From a bacterium (GTDB lineage: Bacteria > Patescibacteriota > Minisyncoccia > Minisyncoccales > RBG-13-42-11), in assembly GCA_030646565.1 (NCBI GenBank), contig JAUSLA010000046.1, forward strand, positions 1-38,528: a DNA stretch of 38,528 bases. Direction: 5' to 3'. Below the pieces are notes generated by a model. That model searched no databases. It had not been told where the DNA came from and saw nothing but the letters and a program-made list of their open reading frames with translations. How positions within the stretch are numbered: the first letter of the stretch is position 1; every line of letters starts with the position of its first letter. The position numbers were made by a program, and so were the translations under genes. Below, piece after piece: positions 1-7,784 of the stretch.

Positions 1-909
1 AATATTTTTATTGCCAGCTAAACGCTGTGCCAACACTGCATTGCAAGCAGGTATCTGCCGCTCGGCTATCTTTTGACTATTGCCGTGAGAACAGTCAATC
101 ACAAGATGGGGTGATAGTTGAGCTTTTTCTAATTGTATAATTGCGTCTGCAACAGAAGTCGAATCGTAATTCGGCCCGCTATCCCCGCCACGTAAAACCA
201 GGTGGCTATAAGGATTGCCCTCGCTGGTGAAAATCGCTGCTTGCCCGGTTTCAAAATCAATGCCGAGAAAAGAATTTGGATTTTGCGCCCAGACTATCGC
301 ATCTACCGCAGTCTGAATATTGCCGCTTATACTGTTTTTAAAGCCTACGGGCATGCTTAGACCGCTTGCCCTATCTCTATATCCTTGATTCTCAACAGCG
401 CGAGCTCCGACTGCTACCCATGAAACAAGAAGAGCAAGATATTGAGAAGCAATCGAATCAACGAATTCAGTGGCTACAGGGAGACGAAGCTTAGCAAGCT
501 CTTCCAAGAAATCTCGGACCCCATATAAACCATTTTCCATATCGAGATCTTTTAAGTTAGGTCTTTGCATATATCCCGGCCAAGCGAGACGGGTTCTCGA
601 CTTTTCAGGATACGCTCTCATCACAATGAACAACTTTTTATTTAATTTCTGACTTAATTCAGCCAGTCTTTTCGCATATTCCAGACCGGCTTCAGGACGG
701 TCCATTGAGCAAGGCCCGACAATCGCCAGCATTCGAGGATCTTTTCCCGTTAAAATATCAACAATCTGCCGGCGAGAATTTAACACAAAATCTCCCAGCT
801 CTTTGTCTGCCAGAAAGCGTTCCAAAAACTTCTTTGGCGGAACGATTGGAACGATACTTCTAATATTTGAATCGGAAAGTTTGCTCATAGCTCTATGCGT
901 TTGATTCAT
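1..909 (-). CDS. Class I DAHP synthase (3-deoxy-7-phosphoheptulonate synthase), 3' end beyond window edge
   Basis: Reverse-strand translation MNQTHRAMSKLSDSNIRSIVPIVPPKK...IVGPCSMDRPEAGLEYAKRL...VGARAVENQGYRDRASGLSMPVGFKN...HLVIDCSHGNSQK; SD AGAAGGAGG upstream of ATG at 907-909. Confidence 0.93.
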   Translation of the reverse strand, partial: MNQTHRAMSKLSDSNIRSIVPIVPPKKFLERFLADKELGDFVLNSRRQIVDILTGKDPRMLAIVGPCSMDRPEAGLEYAKRLAELSQKLNKKLFIVMRAYPEKSRTRLAWPGYMQRPNLKDLDMENGLYGVRDFLEELAKLRLPVATEFVDSIASQYLALLVSWVAVGARAVENQGYRDRASGLSMPVGFKNSISGNIQTAVDAIVWAQNPNSFLGIDFETGQAAIFTSEGNPYSHLVLRGGDSGPNYDSTSVADAIIQLEKAQLSPHLVIDCSHGNSQKIAERQIPACNAVLAQRLAGNKNI

Positions 910-1009
910 CAGGCTCCCTCCTTCTTTTTTCTAGCATACGCCTTTCTCTGGAATAAGCTAGAAACTGCGGCGTCCATAAGGCCACCTGAAACGTAAATCC
1001 AGATACCAT
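893..1009 (-). CDS. Possible 38-aa upstream ORF overlapping the DAHP synthase start
   Basis: ATG at 1007-1009 preceded by AAAGGAGG; MVSGFTFQVALWTPQFLAYSRERRMLEKRRREPDESNA*; stop lies inside the DAHP synthase 5' end in another frame. Confidence 0.35.
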   Translation of the reverse strand: MVSGFTFQVALWTPQFLAYSRERRMLEKRRREPDESNA

Positions 1010-1128
1010 ACCACTCCTCCTTTGTTAATGTGCTTTCCTGTTCTGCTCCAAAAGCAGCACAGACCGGAGATTTTAAAATTTTCTCTGGCAAGGAAGCCGA
1101 ATTTATTTCGGCGCCCTTGTCAGGCAAC

Positions 1129-1152
1129 AAAAAACCTCTTTAAGAAAAGAGG
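1129..1152 (-). terminator. Intrinsic terminator of the DAHP synthase attenuator
   Basis: Reverse strand CCTCTTT-TCTT-AAAGAGG-TTTTTT. Confidence 0.85.
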
Positions 1153-1210
1153 CTGGTCTGCGAAAATTCTTTTTCTTACGATTAATCCATCGTCAAACCA
1201 GCCTCCTTTT
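1145..1210 (-). promoter_or_regulatory. Antiterminator hairpin of the attenuator
   Basis: AAAAGGAGGCTGGTTTG pairs with CAGACCAGCCTCTTTT (9 bp perfect core GAGGCTGGT/ACCAGCCTC, extended by wobbles); it consumes the 5' arm of the terminator. Confidence 0.8.
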
Positions 1211-1259
1211 TAAAAAAGGTAAAGATAAAATAAAACTTTTTGCTGGCTTGATTTTTCAT
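1182..1259 (-). CDS. Phe/Tyr-rich leader peptide of a transcription attenuator (25 aa)
   Basis: ATG AAA AAT CAA GCC AGC AAA AAG TTT TAT TTT ATC TTT ACC TTT TTT AAA AAG GAG GCT GGT TTG ACG ATG GAT TAA = MKNQASKKFYFIFTFFKKEAGLTMD*. Confidence 0.82.
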   Translation of the reverse strand: MKNQASKKFYFIFTFFKKEAGLTMD

Positions 1260-1269
1260 AACTGATATT

Positions 1270-1298
1270 AGATTATTATGTTCAAAGCATTCTGTCAA
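1270..1298 (-). promoter_or_regulatory. Sigma70-like promoter for leader peptide/DAHP synthase
   Basis: TTGACA (1293-1298) - 17 bp - TAATCT (1270-1275) on the reverse strand. Confidence 0.65.
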
Positions 1299-1303
1299 TA
1301 GTT

Positions 1304-1327
1304 GGGGCGTCCATTGCTGGACGCCCC
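1304..1327 (-). terminator. Perfect hairpin, possible terminator of the HTH gene
   Basis: GGGGCGTCCA-GCAA-TGGACGCCCC, 10-bp stem just after the 1334-1798 stop; no strong U tract. Confidence 0.5.
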
Positions 1328-1333
1328 TTGAGA

Positions 1334-1798
1334 CTAAATTTGCTTTGCAGGATCACCTGCTTCGCCCGCTGTTCCTTCGTAATCCTCTACCCTCAACGTG
1401 ACACTTGCCCGAAGCGCATCAAGTATTCGCTGCGCTCGGTCAAGGGTAATGCCGTGGTATTCATTGTGTTCGTCGCGGGAAACCACCGCTTCGCTCACCT
1501 CTAATCTAGCGGCTAATGATCGCTGCGTAATTCCGCTAGCGATTCGCAAAGCAATTAGCAATCGCCCGGCTAGGGGCAAGCGACGTATGACTGGGAATTC
1601 ACGTCGCCGCACCCCCTCATACCAATCAATCTCCTCCGCCAGTTGTGCTTGAAATGAGAGTAGCGGTTCCATCGCTCGCTGTACCTCATCGAGCGCTAGT
1701 CCTACGCTTCTAAGCGCAGACTGTTGCTGTGCTGCAATGCTTCTATTTTGCTCAAGTCGTCGCAGCGCCTCTTCATACTCTGCTTCATTTCGGATCAT
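1334..1798 (-). CDS. XRE-family helix-turn-helix regulator / antitoxin-like protein
   Basis: MIRNEAEYEEALRRLEQ...LIALRIASGITQRSLAARLEVSEAVVSRDEHNEYHGITLDRAQRIL; SD GAAGGAG before ATG at 1796-1798 (start chosen inside the longer track ORF). Confidence 0.8.
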   Translation of the reverse strand: MIRNEAEYEEALRRLEQNRSIAAQQQSALRSVGLALDEVQRAMEPLLSFQAQLAEEIDWYEGVRRREFPVIRRLPLAGRLLIALRIASGITQRSLAARLEVSEAVVSRDEHNEYHGITLDRAQRILDALRASVTLRVEDYEGTAGEAGDPAKQI

Positions 1799-1937
1799 GG
1801 TTATTCTCCTTCCTGTTTTTTTTCGAAGAACAATCGCTACAACGCTCCGTAGAGATTGCCAACGCATTGAGCATTGCATATTATACTCGTCATGTCAAAA
1901 CCCCGCGTCCTACATTCTGCGAGAGTCGCTAGCCACC

Positions 1938-3254
1938 TTATTCATTTCTTTCGCTCAAGGTGACTTGCAAAATGATCTCTTCTTTGTTTCTCAAAATTTT
2001 CAGCGGCACTGTGTCTCCGACATTATATTTCATAATAACCTTAGCCAAAGTATTGTCTGCGGTAATTTTCTCTCCGTTAAGCTCTAAAATAATGTCATTT
2101 TCTTTCAGGCCGGCTTTTTGAGCGGCTGAATCAATGGCAATAGCCGGCTCTCCCCCCTCTCCCTTTGTAACCCAGGCGCCGTAATCAACGGACAAATTGT
2201 TGTCTTTTTGAATTTTTTCCGTAATAAGCGTATACCTTACCCCCAAGAAAGGATAAACAATTTTGCCGTAATTCTTTACCTGCTCAATAGCTTTTTTGGC
2301 TTTATTAATTTGAATAGCAAAGCCAATGCTCTGGGCGTCTTCCACCATTGCGGCGTTAACGCCTATAACTTCGCCTTTTAAATTAAGAAGAGGCCCTCCG
2401 GAATTTCCCTTATTGATTGCGGCGTCTGTTTGGATAACATCTTCTAATGTTTCCACCAAACCGCCGCCGGAAGCTGTAATCGTCCTGCCTAATCCAGAAA
2501 TCACCCCGACTGAAATTGTATTTCTAAACTCTCCCAAAGCGTTGCCAATCGCAACAACGGTTTGGCCTATTTGGATTTTATCCGAATCGCCGAGTTTTAC
2601 CACAAGGAAGGGCTTTAAAGAAAATCCTCCCTGCTCATTAACAATTTTTTCCTGGCTGATTTTCAAAACGGCTAAGTCCTGCAAAGGATCTCGGGCTAAA
2701 ACTTTTGCCGGATATTTTTTTCCGTCATTGGTAAAGACAGTGTAATCAGCTTGTTCATCCAGAGCAACGTGTTTGTTGGTTAAAACCATTCCGTCTTCAG
2801 AAATAATGAAGCCGGTTCCTCCGCCAATCTCTTTTTTTTCGGTTCCTTTTTGCCTAAGTTGAGGCGCTTGCAACCGAAAGGACTGGCCGAAAAATTCTTC
2901 AAACACATAATATTGTTCAAAAATTGGCACGTCTTTGGTGATGACAATACTTACCACAGCTGGAGCAACATCTTTGACCACTTTAATTATAGCTTCTTCT
3001 TGAGTGGTTTGGGGCAAATATATTCCCTCGGTAGTCGTGGAATTCCCTAAAATTTCGGGCAGTTTAATGCCTAATTTGACAAGCTCGTCCTTTATTTGCA
3101 GATAAAAAACTCCGCCAGTCAGGGTGCCAGATATAAAACCGGAAACCGAAGAGATAAAAATAATCAGAATAATCAGCCAAAAGGTTTTATTCTGCCAGAA
3201 TTTAGGGAATTTAATCTTGGGAAAATCAAATTTTGGCGATTCATAAATAGACAT
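1938..3254 (-). CDS. htrA: HtrA/DegP-like serine protease with PDZ domain, membrane anchored
   Basis: TGFIISEDGMVLTNKHV, QTDAAINKGNSGGPLLN; N-terminal TM; start MSIYESPKF at the edge of a palindromic element. Confidence 0.92.
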   Translation of the reverse strand: MSIYESPKFDFPKIKFPKFWQNKTFWLIILIIFISSVSGFISGTLTGGVFYLQIKDELVKLGIKLPEILGNSTTTEGIYLPQTTQEEAIIKVVKDVAPAVVSIVITKDVPIFEQYYVFEEFFGQSFRLQAPQLRQKGTEKKEIGGGTGFIISEDGMVLTNKHVALDEQADYTVFTNDGKKYPAKVLARDPLQDLAVLKISQEKIVNEQGGFSLKPFLVVKLGDSDKIQIGQTVVAIGNALGEFRNTISVGVISGLGRTITASGGGLVETLEDVIQTDAAINKGNSGGPLLNLKGEVIGVNAAMVEDAQSIGFAIQINKAKKAIEQVKNYGKIVYPFLGVRYTLITEKIQKDNNLSVDYGAWVTKGEGGEPAIAIDSAAQKAGLKENDIILELNGEKITADNTLAKVIMKYNVGDTVPLKILRNKEEIILQVTLSERNE

Positions 3255-3301
3255 AGTCAAAGAAATAAATTTCTTCTTCACCCCGCGCTTCGCTTGGGTT
3301 T

Positions 3302-4195
3302 TTAACGCTTCAAAATATTCTTTGTTTTTAAAATTACTATTTTCGGGGTAAAAAGTAAAAAAATAAGGATCCAGCTTAAAAATACTATTCCCGACATAAG
3401 ATAAGAAACGATAATCCAAACAAATTGAAATAAAAAATTTGTTTTTTTTGCTTTTTTGTCCCGGCCTTTCAATACTCTCTTCTTTTGATACTGGCCGAAG
3501 TCGTATCTAAAGATATTTATTTTTACATTCCCAAAAAAAATATTTAAAATGTTACAAAAAAAATATTTAAAATTAGTTCTCCACAGGCCTTCTTTTTCAA
3601 ATCTTCTTAAAAACAAAGGCAGTTTGACTCCTTTTAAAAAACCAAATCTGCCAACCTTAGCCGCCCGGCGGACAAAGTCATGGTCTTCGGCTATCTTAAT
3701 GTTTTCGTCAAAACCCCCAACGGCTTGAAAGATTTCCCTTTTAACCAAAATTAAACTGGCGGCATAAGGAAAAACTCCCTGCAGGAATCTGACAGGCCAA
3801 TTATATAAAAGATTATAAAAAAATTGGGGGTGAATAGCTTTGGGCGCCCACTCTATGCCTATGGGTATATGGCCGCAACCGGAAACATCTAAATTTCTAT
3901 CGTTAAATTCTTGCAAGACTTTCTTTAAAAAATTATCGGACAAAAGGGTTTCTGCGTCCAAAAATAAAAATAAATCACCTTGGGCAGCTGCTGCTCCCTG
4001 ATTTCTGCCTTTTGCCGGCAGCCCTCCGTCAACTATTTTACATCCGTATTTTCGGGCTACATCCCTTGTTCTGTCTTTAGAATAGGCGTCTGAAACAACT
4101 ATCTCAAAGTCCTTAAAATTCTGCTTTTTTATGGAGTCAAGCAATAAAGACAGGTACGCTTCTTCGTTTAAGGTTGGAATAATAATACTAAGCAT
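3302..4195 (-). CDS. Glycosyltransferase family 2
   Basis: MLSIIIPTLNEEAYLSLLLDSIKKQ...EIVVSDAYSKDRT...FLDAETLL; C-terminal TM segment. Confidence 0.88.
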   Translation of the reverse strand: MLSIIIPTLNEEAYLSLLLDSIKKQNFKDFEIVVSDAYSKDRTRDVARKYGCKIVDGGLPAKGRNQGAAAAQGDLFLFLDAETLLSDNFLKKVLQEFNDRNLDVSGCGHIPIGIEWAPKAIHPQFFYNLLYNWPVRFLQGVFPYAASLILVKREIFQAVGGFDENIKIAEDHDFVRRAAKVGRFGFLKGVKLPLFLRRFEKEGLWRTNFKYFFCNILNIFFGNVKINIFRYDFGQYQKKRVLKGRDKKAKKTNFLFQFVWIIVSYLMSGIVFLSWILIFLLFTPKIVILKTKNILKR

Positions 4196-4242
4196 TTTAA
4201 TTATTATTTTAACAAATGGCTGTAAAAAGAAAAGTGGGCCGG

Positions 4243-5769
4243 TTATTTTTTCCGGAATTTCTCTGTCGGCCAAAAGCCCATATACTTTCCCAGCATCAAG
4301 CGTGTCTGGGCTTCCAAAGCCGGCAGAGAAGTGAAAAAAATCATAATCAAAGGCAGCAAAAACCACTCTAAAATAAAAAATAAATATTTCTTCTTACCCA
4401 ATCCAAATGGCCGGGGCGGCAGCAGCAGAACACTAAAATAAACCGAGCCAATCAATCCCAGCATTCCGATGGTTAAAACGCGACTTACAAAACTCGGCAA
4501 GTTATAAGCCAGCAAACTTTGGCCAAATTCTTTGCTTCCCAGCCACAAAGGAAGCCAACCCAGCAAAAATATCAAAATTGAGTTTGTTGCCCAAGACCAA
4601 TGGCCCTCAAAGATATTAAATCCTAAGGAAAATTTCTTTAAAAAAGGAATTTTTGGGTTCTTTAAAAAACCGAATAAAAAATAAGGGACGTCTCCCGCGC
4701 CATAGGCCCATCTTCTTTGCTGTTTGTAAACATTTTTCATTGTCCTAAAAAAACTTGAAGCAGCGTTAGCGTCCATTGCAATCGGATAATACAAAGGAAC
4801 AACTTTGTAGTCCCCGTCATAATACAAGAAACACTGCCAGAAAATGCGGGAATCATCGGAAACCGCGTTTGCCTGACGGAAGCCAACATCAACTAATGCC
4901 CTAAAACTCATTGAATGGGAAGAAAAAGTGATTAATTTTTCCGGCCTCTCCTGGCACATCATTTGCCAGAAAGTGGCTGAAAAAGCAAAAATCCGGGAAA
5001 TGGGCGGGGCTTGCCAGATATTATTCACAAAAAGAGGAACCGGCTGAAAACTGCAGCGAGTCGGATTTTTTTGAAACAAATAATAATAAGTCAAACAGCT
5101 AAAATATTTCGGGAAAACACAGGTGTCTGCGTCAAAAGAAGAAACAATAATATTTTCGTAAGGAATGGACAATGGGTCTATTATTAAATCTTTCGCTTTT
5201 TTTGTCCCCCAGGATTCGTTGGCCCCCTTGCCTAAAATTTCATCGGGCAGATTTTGAGGATGAAAAGTTAATAAAAATCTAAAAAATTTATCGCTAAACT
5301 CTTTTTCAGCTTCAATCGCCGCTGTTTTGTTTCCCCCCTCTTCGCAGGTTAAAACAATGAGCATTTTTTCTTTTGGCCAGTCAGACGATATTAAAGAGCG
5401 CAGAGCTTCTTTCAGGATTTTTCCGGATTCTTTATACATTGGCAGGACAACCAAGTGGTAAATCTCTTTTTGTTTGGGAAAACTTTTTATTTTTTCCAGC
5501 CAATCAATTTTTTCATTTTTTTTCATTTGCTGAAAACTCGCCCGAAGATGAAAAGAAAAATAAATTGTCCTAAACATCCAATAGATAACAAAGGCAATAA
5601 TGGAAATAGATATCCAAACGGGTCTTAACCACGACAAAAGAATCGCCAAAAATATGGTAAACCATGAAATAGCTCCGGGCAAAATTTCAAAAAATCGATA
5701 AATTATTCTCTCTTTCTTGTCTTTCAAGTCCGAAGCCCGACCAACTTTTAAATAATAAGGAGTATTCAT
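4243..5769 (-). CDS. Membrane glycosyltransferase (family 2-like)
   Basis: 508 aa, multiple TM helices, SSFDADTCVFPKYFS and QQRRWAYGAGD motifs. Confidence 0.82.
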   Translation of the reverse strand: MNTPYYLKVGRASDLKDKKERIIYRFFEILPGAISWFTIFLAILLSWLRPVWISISIIAFVIYWMFRTIYFSFHLRASFQQMKKNEKIDWLEKIKSFPKQKEIYHLVVLPMYKESGKILKEALRSLISSDWPKEKMLIVLTCEEGGNKTAAIEAEKEFSDKFFRFLLTFHPQNLPDEILGKGANESWGTKKAKDLIIDPLSIPYENIIVSSFDADTCVFPKYFSCLTYYYLFQKNPTRCSFQPVPLFVNNIWQAPPISRIFAFSATFWQMMCQERPEKLITFSSHSMSFRALVDVGFRQANAVSDDSRIFWQCFLYYDGDYKVVPLYYPIAMDANAASSFFRTMKNVYKQQRRWAYGAGDVPYFLFGFLKNPKIPFLKKFSLGFNIFEGHWSWATNSILIFLLGWLPLWLGSKEFGQSLLAYNLPSFVSRVLTIGMLGLIGSVYFSVLLLPPRPFGLGKKKYLFFILEWFLLPLIMIFFTSLPALEAQTRLMLGKYMGFWPTEKFRKK

Positions 5770-5773
5770 TGAT

Positions 5774-5893
5774 CAAGCTTTCGCATAGCGAAAGCGAAGA
5801 TGAAGAAGAAAACGTAGTTTTCTTCGCCTTAAACCAAGCTTTCGCATAGCGAAAGCGAAGGTTTAAGAAGAGGGCGAAGCCCTCTTCGCCTGA
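5774..5893. repeat. Tandem palindromic element (2 copies)
   Basis: CAAGCTTTCGCATAGCGAAAGCGAAG at 5774-5799 and 5835-5860, each followed by a variable hairpin ending TCTTCGCC. Confidence 0.9.
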
Positions 5894-6870
5894 AATAGTT
5901 TTTTTGCTTCATTCCATATTTCGGGCTTATTTTGTTTTTCCTTGAGCCAATATATCCATTCCGCTCCCCATAAATAAAATTCTTTAAATCCGGTTTTCTT
6001 GGCAAATTCAATATTATATTTAAATTGTTCCAGATTCATTGTCTTTTTTTGCTCTTCCAAAGGGCTGTCGTAAAGTAATTTTGGCCCCCAAGGTTCGGCT
6101 TGCAGCTCAACAACAATAACTTCTTTTTTGAATAATTTTTTGATAATTTGGGCTTTGCGCCAGTAAAAGGTTGGGTTGAAAGGATAAGTAATATAAATAC
6201 CCAGTTGATTCACCCAAACTTTTTTATACATTGTTGTGCCAACGATATCTCCAAGCTTGGCGGCTGTGAGCCAAAAGGAACCTTCGCCGCTATCGGAAAT
6301 AACCACCGGCCTTTTCTGATAGTCTAAGGATTTTACTAAATCTATTTCTTTTTTCAAGAAGTTTTTATCAACCCAGGGACATTCGCCGAAAGGAAAAAAT
6401 GGCTCGTTTTCCACTTGCCACATATTTATAGCAGTCGAACCTCTATACCGTACGACTATTTGCTCAATTAGATTTAAAATTCTTTCCTGTTGCTGTTCTT
6501 TATCCAAACCCTTTGCCCAACCGGGAATATGGCATTCCGGCCACCTGGGAGTTTTCATTCCAATAACCAAAAGCAATTTTACTCCTTTATCTTCGGCTGT
6601 CTTTATCTGCCAGTCCAAGTCCTCAAGATTATAATCCCCTTCTTTTGGTTCAATTAAATCCCAATGAACGGCTAATTTTATATTTTTTGCACCCAGGTCG
6701 TCAAGCAGGGCAGAATAATTTTTTTTCCAGTCCAGTCCCAAATCTGCGGCGTGCTTTTGGGAAAAATTAACTCCCCAAGTGATTTCTTTTGCCTTGGGAG
6801 GAGAACCAATAAAAAAATAGCCGGCAAGAATTAAAAATAAGATTAAAATTACAAAAAAAATCTTCCCCAT
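5863..6870 (-). CDS. Membrane-anchored glycoside hydrolase-like (TIM barrel, beta-galactosidase-like) protein
   Basis: MGKIFFVILILFLILAGYFFIG...; INMWQVENEPFFPFG and VVELQAEPWGP (candidate catalytic Glu pair). Confidence 0.75.
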   Translation of the reverse strand: MGKIFFVILILFLILAGYFFIGSPPKAKEITWGVNFSQKHAADLGLDWKKNYSALLDDLGAKNIKLAVHWDLIEPKEGDYNLEDLDWQIKTAEDKGVKLLLVIGMKTPRWPECHIPGWAKGLDKEQQQERILNLIEQIVVRYRGSTAINMWQVENEPFFPFGECPWVDKNFLKKEIDLVKSLDYQKRPVVISDSGEGSFWLTAAKLGDIVGTTMYKKVWVNQLGIYITYPFNPTFYWRKAQIIKKLFKKEVIVVELQAEPWGPKLLYDSPLEEQKKTMNLEQFKYNIEFAKKTGFKEFYLWGAEWIYWLKEKQNKPEIWNEAKKLFQAKRASPSS

Positions 6871-6875
6871 AAATA

Positions 6876-7784
6876 CTATAATACTAAAATTGCTAATCCG
6901 GAGCCAATCAGCAAAATTGCGATAATTTTTTGCGACAGAATTTCCTTTGAAATTTTTTCTTTTATAATTTGAGGGAATCTTAGTGAAAGAATAATTGTAA
7001 AAATGAGCAAGAAAACATATTGCACCCCCTGAAGCGCATTGATTATAGACACATAAGCTAAAGGGGCGAGAGCTATTGCCCAATTTTGCAAAAAGCCGGC
7101 TCCGGCTCCCGCTGTCTGGTTTATAACAAGAATGCCAAACGCTTTTTTTTGAAGACCTTCCTTTTTTCTGCTTATCTCTTGCCGGACGCTTGATGAAAAA
7201 ATAAAGAATGCTGACGCCATCAACGCTCCCCCTAACCGAGTCCAAACCAACCCGTTTAGAAAGGGCTGTTCCAAATAAACATACTTTGTGAGCACAAATG
7301 ACAAGGCAAAGAAAAAAGCTGCTATTAAAGACATTTTGAAAGCTTGCAGATTAATACTTTTGCCTTTTTCAAGGGTAATTAGAATACTGCCTGCAATTAA
7401 TAATAAGAAAGAAAAAAACTCTAACGGCGACAAACTCTCTTTGCCTAATGAAAAAATGTAAACCAAAAAAAAAGTAAATAAGGGCGCCAATGCCCCGACA
7501 GCCGGCACCACCTGGGACGCATCGAAAAGTTGCAATGCCTTAAAAAAACGATAAAGAGCGTAAATAGAAAATCCTCCCGCCAAGAAACTTAAAATGAGCT
7601 GGGATAAATCAGGTATGTAAAAATCAATAAATGGAACGATAATTAATAAAAGAAATCCCGCAATCCCGATAAAAAAAGCGTAAACCTTTGGATTGGGAAC
7701 GGCCTTTACTAATAGATATTTATCTATCAAAAAAACAACGGCAAAAATAAAATAAGCTAGAATTGTAATATTTAACCAGAGCAT
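6876..7784 (-). CDS. EamA/DMT-type transporter
   Basis: 302 aa, about 10 hydrophobic helices, AGSILITLEKGK repeat-like architecture. Confidence 0.78.
   Translation of the reverse strand: MLWLNITILAYFIFAVVFLIDKYLLVKAVPNPKVYAFFIGIAGFLLLIIVPFIDFYIPDLSQLILSFLAGGFSIYALYRFFKALQLFDASQVVPAVGALAPLFTFFLVYIFSLGKESLSPLEFFSFLLLIAGSILITLEKGKSINLQAFKMSLIAAFFFALSFVLTKYVYLEQPFLNGLVWTRLGGALMASAFFIFSSSVRQEISRKKEGLQKKAFGILVINQTAGAGAGFLQNWAIALAPLAYVSIINALQGVQYVFLLIFTIILSLRFPQIIKEKISKEILSQKIIAILLIGSGLAILVL

Noticed and set aside
909-1130. 73-aa ORF between attenuator and DAHP synthase
   Set aside because: Uses a TTG inside the terminator U tract with no SD; the 38-aa ORF in another frame has the better ribosome-binding site.
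3255-3419. Upstream extension of the htrA ORF to 3419
   Set aside because: The extension reads through the element and the glycosyltransferase 3' end; MSIYESPKF at 3254 is the plausible start.
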